A stretch of DNA of 55,687 nt from Nemertoderma westbladi (lineage: Eukaryota; Xenacoelomorpha; Nemertodermatida; Nemertodermatidae). Where the stretch lies: assembly GCA_032718475.1 (NCBI GenBank), contig JAUCBJ010001167.1:1-55687 (forward strand). Reading direction: 5' to 3'. Numbering within the stretch: the first letter of the stretch is position 1; the number at the start of each line of letters is the position of its first letter. The position numbers and the translations under genes were made by a program. Positions 20,409 through 33,200 of the stretch are shown in pieces. The notes beneath the pieces are model-generated. The model had not been told where the DNA came from and did no database searches. It was given only the letters and a program-made list of their open reading frames with translations.

Positions 20409-21601
20409 TATGTTCGTCTGTTGAGTAGTTGGAGCTGCTGGAGTAGTGGTAGATTTCGATTTCGAAGTAGAAACAAATACTGTAAACATTAAATTGTAAT
20501 ACTTCTCTCTCCTACTTATTAAGTAAAATTTGATTAATGCTAATTTAGTAAACGGGAATAAATAAATTAACCAAAATCTTTACTTATCCAATCACCATTC
20601 CCTTTTGCCTTGTTACCTGTTTTCAACGGTTCGGTTCTTTTTAATTTGCGAGAAGTATGAACATTGTGGGGATTTCACGCACGTTAAATAAGTGACTTTG
20701 TCTTACATGAAAATTTGATGGTACTCTTTCCAAAGCCTTCGATAACAAATATCATGTATGATTCTAAAAAATTAATAAACTTTTTCATCTGCAGACAAAG
20801 AGAGGAGCAGACAGCCAGACCGACGAACGGTCCAGCTGAAAATTCTGAAATGCATATTATTCGTAAGCGGAGAGTCATTCATATTGTGGCTCGCCCCTCA
20901 AATAATTGTGTTTAATATTTGTTTAGTTATTTCCAGTATCTCCTTAGACTATACCCGGTGTCATGGAGTTTAGGCAATAAAATGTATAAACCATGAATGT
21001 CAAAGCGGATCACCACATGGTAAGGTTGGTTCATTTATTAGAATGTAGTTGATATTATTATGTTAAGCTGGCCTATTGTAACCATTATTGTACATATGTT
21101 ATATAATGTTGGCAAATACTAGTGTTATTGTTAATGTTAATGCCTCTCTCTCTAGTACCGCAGTGCAATGGAGATTATGCGATATTAAATAGCATTCTAA
21201 CAAAATACCTTAATTGGTGAACTATGAGATGGATTGTAACCCCGGGACCACTGGCCATTTCAATTTTAATTTCAACACTTATTATATAAATTAAGGCATT
21301 CATTATTTATCTTTATTCATTAGTCATATTAATAAGTTATTAAATTGTAGTTATAAATGAGTTACAAACTAGTTATGCGTGAAATATATATTTGTCTATA
21401 ATTTAATGTACGAACCTGAAGGCTGATTTCGATAAAATTTTTACAGGTCCCTTTCACGTTGTTCACGTTTCTACAACTTTGTGAAAGCGAAATGCCTAGC
21501 CTAATGCCAGGTGTTGTGACATTTGTGATGTTGAATGTATGGGCCCCAACCCGTGGGACTGGACTAGGGCTGTGTGTTTCCTTTAGTAGAGTTGATTTTG
21601 A
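20409..21601. other. Spacer before the 39-bp array
   Basis: No gene is supported. A possible last exon for copy 1 (20795-20915, after acceptor CTGCAG) was considered and not accepted. The segment 21420-21600 looks like a dispersed repeat fragment. The rest is A+T-rich and unremarkable. Confidence 0.5.
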
Positions 21602-24136
21602 CTTAATTAGTGCAAAGCTTGGCATGAATATGATAGCTGTATTAATTAGTGCAAAGCTTGGCATGAATATGATAGCTGTATTAATTACTACAAAGCTTGT
21701 CAGGAATATGAAACTGTATTAATTAGTGCAAAGCTTGGCAGGAATATGATAGCTGTATTAATTAGTAGCAAGCTTGACAGGAATATGATAGCTGTGTTAA
21801 TTAGTGCAAAGCTTGACAGGAATATGATAGCTGTATTAATTAGTACAAAGCTTCACAGGAATATGAAACTGTATTAATTAGTGCAAAGCTTGGCAGGAAT
21901 CTGATAGCTGTATTAATTAGTACAAAGCTTGACAGGAATATGATAGCTGTCCTGTATTAATTAGTGCAAAGCTTGGACAGGAATATGATAGCTGTGTTAA
22001 TTAGTACAAAGCTTGACAGGAATATGATAGCTGTGTTAATTAGTGCAAAGCTTGTCAGGAATATGATAGCTGTATTAATTATTGCAAAGCTTGACAGGAA
22101 TATGATAGCTGTATTAATTAGTGCAAAGCTTGACAGGAATATGATAGCTGTATTAATTAGTGCAAAGCTTGACAGGAATATGATAGCTGTCCTGTATTAA
22201 TTAGTGCAAAGCTTGGACAGGAATATGATAACTGTGTTAATTAGTGCAAAGCTTGACAGGAATATGATAGCTGTATTAATTATTGCAAAGCTTGACAGGA
22301 ATATGATAGCTGTATTAATTAGTGCAAAGCTTGACAGGAATATGATAGCTGTATTAATTAGTGCAAAGCTTGACAGGAATATGATAGCTGTATTAATTAG
22401 TGCAAAGCTTGACAGGAATATGATAGCTGTATTAATTAGTGCAAAGCTTGACAGGGATATGATAGCTGTATTAATTAGTAGCAAGCTTGACAGGAATATG
22501 ATAGCTGTGTTAATTAGTGCAAAGCTTGACAGGAATATGATAGCTGTATTAATTAGTACAAAGCTTGACAGGAATATGAAACTGTAATAATTAGTGCAAA
22601 GCTTGGCAGGAATATGATAGCTGTATTAATTAGTACAAAGCTTGACAGGAATATGATAGCTGTCCTGTATTAATTAGTGCAAAGCTTGGACAGGAATATG
22701 ATAGCTGTATTAATTATTGCTAAGCTTGACAAGAATATGATAGCTGTATTAATTGGTACAAAGCTTGACAGGAATATGATAGCTGTCCTGTATTAATTAG
22801 TGCAAAGCTTGGACAGGAATATGATAGCTGTATTAATTAGAGCTAAGCTTGACAAGAATATGATAGCTGTATTAATTAGTGCAAAGCTTGACAGGAATAT
22901 GATAGCTGTGTTAATTAGTGCAAAGCTTGACAGGAATATGATAGCTGTATTAATTAGTACAAAGCTTCACAGGAATATGAAACTGTATTAATTAGTGCAA
23001 AGCTTGGCAGGAATATGATAGCTGTATTAATTAGTGCAAAGCTTGACAGGAATATGATAGCTGTATTAATTAGTGCAAAGCTTGACAGGAATATGATAGC
23101 TGTATTAATTAGTGCAAAGCTTGACAGGAATATGATAGCTGTATTAATTAGTGCAAAGCTTGACAGGAATATGATAGCTGTATTAATTACTGCAAAGCTT
23201 GACAGGAATATGAAACTGTATTAATTAGTGCAAAGCTTGACAGGAATATGATAGCTGTATTAATTAGTGCAAAGCTTGACAGGAATATGATAGCTGTATT
23301 AATTAGTGCAAAGCTTGACAGGAATATGATAGCTGTATTAATTAGTGCAAAGCTTGACAGGAATATGATAGCTGTATTAATTAGTGCAAAGCTTGACAGG
23401 AATATGATAGCTGTATTAATTAGTGCAAAGCTTGACAGGAATATGATAGCTGTATTAATTAGTGCAAAGCTTGACAGGAATATGATAGCTGTATTAATTA
23501 GTGCAAAGCTTGACAGGAATATGATAGCTGTATTAATTACTGCAAAGCTTGACAGGAATATGAAACTGTATTAATTAGTGCAAAGCTTGACAGGAATATG
23601 ATAGCTGTATTAATTAGTGCAAAGCTTGACAGGAATATGATAGCTGTATTAATTAGTGCAAAGCTTGACAGGAATATGATAGCTGTATTAATTAGTGCAA
23701 AGCTTGACAGGAATATGATAGCTGTATTAATTAGTGCAAAGCTTGACAGGAATATGATAGCTGTATTAATTAGTACAAAGCTTAACAGGAATATGATAGC
23801 TGTCCTGTATTAATTAGTGTAAAGCTTGGACAGGAATATGATAGCTGTATTAATTAGTGCAAAGCTTAACAGGAATATGATAGCTGTATTAATTAGTGCA
23901 AAGCTTGACAGGAATATGATAGCTGTATTAATTATTACAAAGCTTGACAGGAATATGATAGCTGTATTAATTATTACAAAGCTTGACAGGAATATGATAG
24001 CTGTATTAATTAGTACAAAGCTTGACAGGAATATGATAGCTGTATTAATTAGTGCAAAGCTTGACAGGAATATGATAGCTGTATTAATTAGTGCAAAGCT
24101 TGACAGTAATATGATAGCTGTATCAATTAGTGCAAA
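21602..24136. repeat. 39-bp minisatellite just upstream of gene copy 2
   Basis: About 65 units of 39 bp: GCAAAGCTTGACAGGAATAT, then GATAGCTGTATTAATTAGT. Each unit has a HindIII site and TTAATTAG. Because 39 is a multiple of 3, the peptide MIAVLISAKLDRN repeats in open frames, which are not genes. Longer variants with an added CCTGT word (AGCTGTCCTGTATTAATTAG) recur, showing higher-order duplication. The array ends about 110 bp before the copy 2 ATG. Confidence 0.95.
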
Positions 24137-24230
24137 AATGCATGATATCTTAGCTTTTTCTGAATGCAAATCCGAATAAAAACGATTGTTTTGTATCAAT
24201 TTATGATTTGTGTGATACTCATAAGTTTTT

Positions 24231-24251
24231 ATGCAATATGTTGAATTATGA
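24231..24251 (+). promoter_or_regulatory. Possible short upstream ORF overlapping the copy 2 start
   Basis: ATGCAATATGTTGAATTATG has an upstream ATG whose six-codon frame ends at a TGA sharing bases with the true start (ATGA). A second out-of-frame ATG lies at 24238. If the transcript starts upstream of these, initiation would be dampened or coupled by re-initiation. The transcription start is not known. Confidence 0.35.
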
Positions 24252-24299
24252 ACAGTTTATGGATCGCGATTGCCGCCGTGCAGGGAATATACCTTTTGG
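24248..24299 (+). CDS. Copy 2 exon 1: signal peptide
   Basis: MNSLWIAIAAVQGIYLL, a typical short signal peptide: polar start, hydrophobic core, then the junction. It ends phase 1 at G|GTAAGT. Copy 3 has an exon of the same 52 nt (MKSLWITVFIIQGIYLL). The shared M-x-S-L-W-I...QGIYLL pattern fixes this ATG. Confidence 0.88.
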
Positions 24300-27200
24300 G
24301 TAAGTGTAATTTAATATTGATTTGTTATGTTATTAATATTAATATAATAATTAGGTGTGTATATAAATAGCTTTATTTAAAACTTAATCCTAAAACCCGG
24401 GGGTGGGGGGGGGGGGGGGTGGGTCAATATGACTCCCCTCGTGGTTTTTTGTTAAAAGTATGAAACAAACGCAGTTGAGAATCTGAAATTTTATGACTTT
24501 TCCTAAAAATCTATGGTCTTCCTACCTAATATTGAAAACGGTTTTCAAAAATTTTTGGAAGTTTTCGAGTTATAGCATCATTTTTTATCCCTACTTTTGG
24601 CACTTTTTTGAGACGTTTTTTGAAAATTACACTACATAAAATATTATTTGTAACATCTCTATTTACGATTTACCCCGGTTTTTTGGTGTTAGCAATTAGA
24701 TGGATTTCATATAAATTAATTTAGAAATTTCAAACTTGATTTTTCGGCGGGTGCCAAATTTTGGTGTCAGCACCAAATTTTGAAATATGTTAATTTTGTA
24801 ATTTGATTGCTTGAACCTGTTTTTTGTGGAATAGGGGTTTTTTGGGGTTCTAGTTTCGATGGAATAAATACGAGTTGCACCTGGGTTATCAAACATGTAT
24901 TTTTCGGTGCTGTGTGCAACATTTGGTGCCAGCACGAAATTTTAAAAATACATTCAATAGTTCAATTGCTTGTGACAACTTATTTCTCGCGTTTTAGAGG
25001 TTTATAGCGGTTTTGAATTCAATGGAATAAATAATTATCTAACTAGACTTCTCAAACTTGTATTTTTCGGAAGTGGGTGCAACATTTGGTGCTAGCACAT
25101 TTTGAAATCCATCAAATATATCAATTGAATGTGTTACTTTGTTTCTTGCGTTATACGTGTTTGTTAGGGTTCTAAATTCAATGGAATAAGTAAAAATTGC
25201 ATAAGAGTTTTCGAACTTGTATCTTTCGCCGGTGGGTGAAAATTGTTGTGCCAGCACCAAATTTTTGAAAATAAGCAAATTGATCTATAGATAGTATCAT
25301 CTTGTTTCTTGCGTTATACGGGTTTAAGAGGGTCCTGAATCCGATGGAATCAATAAAAACAGCACAGGACATCTCAAACTCGTACTTTTTGGTGATGGGT
25401 CCGAAATTTAGTGCTAGCTCCAAAATTTACCATATTACGCCGAAAAATACCTGTAGCAATGATCTGGGAAATTTGAAATGTATTCCATTAGAATCAGCGC
25501 TCCAGAAAACCTGAAAATGTGAATTTATAGTATCGTATAAGTGAATTAAAAATGTTGTGTTCAAACTGAAAAGTGCTGGTTACTTGTTCTTTTTATTATT
25601 TACCTACATAGAGGACTAACAGTGCTATTTATAGTAATTAGATCAATTTTAAATATTTTCCGATGGATTTTGCGCCCCAGAAAGCCTGTATTGAAAAACA
25701 ATTAGCCGAAAATTGTAACTTTCAAATTTTAAGAAAATTGTTCACTACTTGTAATTTTGGTGCTGCAATATAACCACCCCAGTACATTTTTTATATATTT
25801 TTTTCGTTCGGATTCAGGCTAGTGACATCTACGTACAAACAAAAAATCACACATTTTCGTTAAAATTTGTAGAATTTCGAGGAGGGGGGGAAAGGGATCA
25901 ATATGACCCCCCCCCCCCAGTATTTGTACAACATTTTATAGCCCGGTACTAATAGGGATAATCAGGAGCAAACAGAAACAGGTAATACAGCTTTACCGCT
26001 ATTAATGGTGGTAACAAGACATTATCCATGGAATCACCTAATAAACTGACCTAATTCACTCAAATCCTGACCTATTCTTTATACTATCCTACAGTAAAAC
26101 TACCAGTTAGTAAATACCATTTTGAAAAAATACATTTTTGGGAACTAGTATGAGTAAGGTACTGTATAAATTTATCGAATTCTACATGTTTGGTGGTACA
26201 TGGGCCAAAATGGAGGCGTCACCCCATTCACCAGACACTGGACCTTATCAATGTACCGCCCAGTTAACTTAGATTTAGGGTAAATCGCGTGTACTATGGA
26301 ATGGACATCCTATTTATTAGTTAGTTACATATATACCTACAGATGTCTGTAACGCATCTGCGACGAGTGCCGAAAGAGGGAGATCGTGGCGCAACTGTAA
26401 CTGCAAGTATGTGAGTGCCGTACCAAACTCTCTACGAGACCTACTCAACCTCGACCCTTTCTACAAGAAATACCTTCACGCTTACGGGATACCTATACTC
26501 AGTTCATCTCAGGTTAAAGATGAGGCTCTGAGGCGGGCGTGTTATGTGGTAAGTCTCTCATTAATCACATGAATGCATCACATGGTTGACAACATCTAAT
26601 ATTATGTAAAGTACCAACGACTATCATTTGGAACTTTGGAGAACCAGACATCAGCATGTTAATTAGATGAACAATCTGACAATATTCTGTCGACTTGTTA
26701 CTTTCCAGTAACACAGTGAATTTGTTTATATAAATAGCGAAAAAAATATGAAATTTAGCTGAGAACTGCATCCTCTTGTATTTGCATCTCAACACTACCA
26801 TCAACTTCAAATTATATAGGTTTGGTTTTTAATGGCTGATAGAAGAGATCTTCGTGATGCTTACTTTAACTACGGAACAAGAATTGCTATTCTAGCTCAG
26901 AATGAAATAGCAACTGATATTCCAGAACATTCTGATTTTACTGATGTGGCTAACAGAAGGGGCATGGGGGCTACTTTGGCTATCCCTGTATCTACAGGAG
27001 CTGAGGAGAATTTACTTTGCTATCCCCCTGGAGAGGTGAGATAATTTTGTTACTTTAAATTGATAAATATAACTTTCTCTTTCGCTAAAATTTTGTTTAA
27101 GTAACATTATGGCTAATTTTGAGAGGCTTGTGAAATTTAAATACTACGATCATCCAAAAATATACCATAAATATTAGAATACGATTATGTAGTATGATTC

Positions 27201-30200
27201 GGATGTGAACTATGTGAACAGATGTGAACATATGTGAACAGATGTGAACAGTTGTGAACAGATGTGAACAGATGTGAACAGATGTGAACGGATGTGAACG
27301 GATGTGAACGGATGTGAACGGGGGGTTTATTGTGTTGGTACTATAATTCAGATAATTCTGTGTAGGATCCATATAACGTTGATTTTCATGGTGAAGATAT
27401 CTTTGTACATGAGTTTGCCCATGGTGTCCATCTTATTGGAATTAAACTCAGTGATCCCCCTCTATTTGATGAAATAGAACATACATTTTCTCAATCAAAG
27501 GCACTTTGGGAAAACACTTACGCAGGAACAAATGAGAAAGAATACTTTGCCGAGTGTAGGTATATACATACATTTATATATTTTGTGTGAAATTCTAAAA
27601 CAACTCTAATTCCATTGATAAAGTAATCCTTCCGCTAACATATACTGTAGCAATTGTTTTTCAGGATGTACTTTGGGCTATGCTACGATACAGGTAGCGG
27701 TACCTATTAAGCTATTTATCTTATAATGCAGGTACACAAAGCTTCTTCAATGTGAACCAAGAAGTAGCTGCACCGAATGGTATCCACAACCTTATCAATC
27801 GCAGGGATGAACTTAAAGAATTCGATATATCGGGATATGATATTGTTATAAAGGTGTTTCCTTGCCAGAACACCATAATTAACAGATGTTCTGTGCGAGG
27901 TATGGCACTATGTTAGCTGGATTCGTAGCAGTAACCAGTAAATAGATTTCTGCATTTCTGATATAATTGTTGATAAAAACTACATAATTTTGGAATTGAA
28001 TAATAGTATATAACTGGTCTAATTCAGTGATATTTAAAATAACATCACCCACTATACTGCAAACAGCTATGATTGTAATCGAATGTCGTGTAATATTGTC
28101 ATGATCAATAATTGATCTTGTATTCTGTATTCCATAAATATAGCCCCTCCTTCTTACTACTGTGGACCTGGACAGTTAAAACATTCAAAGGTGTAGTTTA
28201 GTTTTATTGTTACAACACTTTTCGAATGGGAATGTCGCATGTAAAGTAGGAATTCATCGCAGATATATTGAATGTTTTAATAATTTATGTGGAGCTTCTG
28301 GTGAAAGATTTGTTAGTAGAGTTTGTAATGAACTATCATTCGGTGTGCATACATGTAAGCGTACAATGTATATCCATTTGCAAGGTGAACAGCATCCACA
28401 CTCGACTGGGGGAATGAAAGACAAGTTCATCAAATTCTTTGGTTCTAGTCTCTCTGTCTGTAATAAACAAAACAATGAACAATTAATAGTACTCCACTTA
28501 TAAATCCCAAAAATTATTGGACTAATCATACAATATATATATTATTATAACGAAATAATTTATGGATTTACATGGGATGTCCAATGATGGGATGATCAAT
28601 ACAGCCTAGCCTCTGTGCAGTTAGTACAGAAATTGCTACTGGTAAGGTAGATATGTAGTTCTATGGTAAGCTAAGTAGTGGCAAATTATAATTTTTCCAT
28701 TATCATCTACTATACAACATACTAATATGACAATATGATGTAGTTTCTGTCTTTCATTTTAGACAAATTTGGAGCATCAATACTGTTCGAATGTAACAAC
28801 ATCCAGCCAATGGGTGTCTACACCTTGGACGAATTTCATCTGGATTACTATGCACCATTTACAGAAATCAAATTTCCTGCTTGCCAAAATATTGAGCAGG
28901 ACTGCAATGCCTGGGCGACGAATATGCAATGTGTTACAAATCCTAGCTATATGGCGATTAACTGCCCTGTTTCATGTGACTGGTGCTTCTATAAATGTTT
29001 GTAACAATTATCTTCTGTAATTATTTGTTTGTAATTATTGTTGTAATTGATAATGTAATTTACCACTCAGCTGATAGGCCAGAGGAAAGACTGGATAATT
29101 AACTTTTACTTGTAACATTATATTAACTTAATTTACTGTTGGCTATGTAACCCTATGAATTTAATCACAATTATCACAAAGACGTGGCCTGCGGTACAGA
29201 ACAGAACTGTAAACAAAGAATTTGTGTAAACCATTATGAACAATGATATGTTACTGGTTAGGAAAACTCACCCCAGTTATTGCTCCCTGTTTATACTTTC
29301 TTTGGCGTGGCCTTTATACTATATGACTAGCTTTCAATGCATATGCAATGATAGAATATATAATTTATTATAGAATAATTGTATAAAAATTAAGTTTTAA
29401 ACAAGATGTGGTAGTGAATTATTTATAATTATAAATATTATTAATAATTTCAATTTTCAGTCACTCCGGATCCACCAACAGAAGTTCAAGTTTCTAATGT
29501 GGAAAATGGAAAAGTAAAAGTCGATTGGAATCCTGGATATAATGGTGATCTACCAAACACATTCACTGTAACAGCAACACCAGTAGGAGGAAACAGGTTG
29601 GTATCTAATCTACGAAACACATTCACTGTAACAGCAACATCAGTAGGAGGAAACAGGTTGGTATCTAATCTACCAAACACATTCACTGTAACAGCAACCA
29701 ACATCAGTAGGATGAAACAGGTTGGTATCTAATCTACCAAACACATTCACTGTAACAGCAATACCAGTAGGAAGAAACAGGTTGGTATCTAATCTACCAA
29801 ACACATTCACTGTAACAGCAACAACAGTAGGAGGAAACAGGTTGGTATCTAATCTACCCAACACACTGCAACAGCAACAACATCAGTAGGAGGAAACAGG
29901 TTGGTATCTAATCTACCAAACACATTCACTGTAACAGCAACAACAGTATGAGGAAACAGGTTGGTATCTAATCTACCCAACACACTGTAACAGCAACAAC
30001 ATCAGTAGGAGGAAACAGGTTGGTATCTAATCTACCAAACACTCACTGTAACAGCATCAGTAGGAGGAAACAGGTTGGTATCTAATCTACCAAACACATT
30101 CACTGTAACAGCAACATCAGTAGGAGGAAACAGGTTGGTATCTAATCTACCAAACACATTCACTGTAACAGCAACACCAGTAGGAAGAAACAGGTTGGTA

Positions 30201-33200
30201 TCTAATCTACCAAACACTCACTGTAACAGCAACATCAGTAGGAGGAAACAGGTTGGTATCTAATCTACCAAACACTCACTGTAACAGCAACATCAGTAGG
30301 AGGAAACAGGTTGGTATCTAATCTACCAAACACTCACTGTAACAGCATCAGTAGGAGGAAACAGGTTGGTATCTAATCTACCAAACACATTCACTGTAAC
30401 AGCAACATCAGTAGGAGGAAACAGGTTGGTATCTAATCTACCAAACACATTCACTGTAACAGCAACAACAGTAGGAGGAAACAGGTTGGTATCTAATCTA
30501 CCAAACACATTCACTGTAACAGCAACAACAGTAGGAGGAAACAGGTTGGTATCTAATCTACCCAACACAGTGTAACGGCAACAACATCAGTAGGAGGAAA
30601 CAGGTTGGTATCTAATCTACCAAACACATTCACTGTAACAGCAACATCAGTAGGAGGAAACAGGTTGGTATCTAATCTACCCAACACACTGTAACAGCAA
30701 CAAGATCAGTAGGAGGAAACAGGTTGGTATCTAATCTACCAAACACATTCACTGTAACAGCAACATCAGTAGGAGGAAACGGGTTGGTATCTAATCTACC
30801 AAACACCACTGTTACAGCAACTCATTCACTGTAACAGCAACACCAGTAGGAAGAAACAGGTTGGTATCTAATCTACCAAACACTCACTGTAACAGCAACA
30901 TCAGTAGGAGGAAATAGGTTGGTATCTAATCTACCAAACACATTCACTGTAACAGCAACATCAGTAGGAGGAAACAGGTTGGTATCTAATCTACCAAACA
31001 CATTCACTGTAACAGCAATACCAGTAGGAAGAAACAGGTTGGTATCTAATCTACCAAACACATTCACTGTAACAGCAACAACAGTAGGAGGAAACAGGTT
31101 GGTATCTAATCTACCAAACACATTCACTGTAACAGCAACAACAGTAGGAGGAAACAGGTTGGTATCTAATCTACCCAACACACTGTAACAGCAACAACAT
31201 CAGTAGGAGGAAACAGGTTGGTATCTAATCTACCAAACACATTCACTGTAACAGCAACATCAGTAGGAGGAAACAGGTTGGTATCTAATCTACCAAACAC
31301 ATTCACTGTAACAGCAATACCAGTAGGAAGAAACAGGTTGGTATCTAATCTACCCAACACACTGTAACAGCAACAACATCAGTAGGAGGAAACAGGTTGG
31401 TATCTAATCTACCAAACACATTCACTGTAACAGCAACATCAGTAGGAGGAAACAGGTTGGTATCTAATCTACCCAACACACTGTAACAGCAACAACATCA
31501 GTAGGAGGAAACAGGTTGGTATCTAATCTACCAAACACATTCACTGTAACAGCAACATCAGTAGGAGGAAACGGGTTGGTATCTAATCTACCAAACACCA
31601 CTGTAACAGCAACTCATTCACTGTAACAGCAACACCAGTAGGAAGAAACAGGTTGGTATCTAATCTACCAAACACTCACTGTAACAGCAACATCAGTAGG
31701 AGGAAACAGGTTGGTATCTAATCTACCAAACACATTCACTGTAACAGCAACATCAGTAGGAGGAAACAGGTTGGTATCTAATCTACCAAACACATTCACT
31801 GTAACAGCAATACCAGTAGGAAGAAACAGGTTGGTATCTAATCTACCAAACACATTCACTGTAACAGCAACAACAGTAGGAGGAAACAGGTTGGTATCTA
31901 ATCTACCAAACACATTCACTGTAACAGCAACAACAGTAGGAGGAAACAGGTTGGTATCTAATCTACCCAACACACTGTAACAGCAACAACATCAGTAGGA
32001 GGAAACAGGTTGGTATCTAATCTACCAAACACATTCACTGTAACAGCAACATCAGTAGGAGGAAACAGGTTGGTATCTAATCTACCAAACACATTCACTG
32101 TAACAGCAATACCAGTAGGAAGAAACAGGTTGGTATCTAATCTACCAAACACATTCACTGTAACAGCAACAACTGTAGGAGGAAACAGGTTGGTATCTAA
32201 TCTACCCAACACACTGTAACAGCAACAACATCAGTAGGAGGAAACAGGTTGGTATCTAATCTACCAAACACATTCACTGTAACAGCAACAACAGTAGGAG
32301 GAAACAGGTTGGTATCTAATCTACCAAATGTAACAACATCAGTAGGAAGAAACAGGTTGGTATCTAATCTACCCAACACATTCACTGTAACAGCAACAAC
32401 AGTAGGAGGAAACAGGTTGGTATCTAATCTACCAAATGTAACAACATCAGTAGGAAGAAACAGGTTGTTATCTAATCTACCCAACACATTCACTGTAACA
32501 GCAACAACATCAGAAGGAAGAAACAGGTTGGTATCTAATCTACCCAACACACTGTAACAGCAACAACATCAGTAGGAGGAAACAGGTTGGTATCTAATCT
32601 ACCAAACACATTCACTGTAACAGCAACAACAGTAGGAGGAAACAGGTTGGTATCTAATCTACCAAACACATTCACTGTAACAGCAATAACAGTAGGATGA
32701 AACAGGTAGGTATCTAATCTACCAAACACAATCACTGTAACAGCAACATTAGTAGGAAGAAACAGGATGGTATCTAATCTACCAAATGTAACAACATCAG
32801 TAGGAGGAAACAGGTTTGTATCTAATCTACAAAATTCACTGTAACAGTAACACCAGTAGGAAGAAACAGGTTGGTATCTAATCTACCCAACACATTCACT
32901 GTAACAGCAACCAACATCAGTAGGATAGGAGGAAACAGGTTGGTATCTAATCTACCCAAAACTTTCACTGTAACAGCAACCAACATCAGTAGGATAGGAG
33001 GAAACAGGTTGGTATCTAATCTACCCAACACATTCACTGTAACAGTAACAACATCAGTAGGAGGAAACAGGTTGGTCTAATCTACCAAACACATTCAATG
33101 TAACAGCAACCAACATCAGTAGGATAGGAGGAAACAGGTTGGTATCTAATCTACCCAACACATTCACTGTAACAGCAACCAACATCAGTAGGAGGAAACA

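Noticed and set aside
20795-20915. Possible terminal exon of copy 1 after CTGCAG (RQREEQTARPTNGPAENSE... to TAA)
   Set aside because: The phase fits (phase 2, as in copy 2), but it lies 12 kb away beyond two LINEs and two DNA elements, does not resemble the copy 2 tail, and its end shares GTGGCTCGCCCC with repeats elsewhere.
21964-24199. Open frames reading MIAVLISAKLDRN repeats
   Set aside because: A product of the 39-bp period; no non-repeat coding sequence is attached.
28207-28529. Overlapping open frames on both strands in copy 2 intron 5 (98 and 91 codons)
   Set aside because: No recognisable domain, and the exon 5 to exon 6 junction is phase-perfect without them. It could be a transposon relic but I cannot support it.
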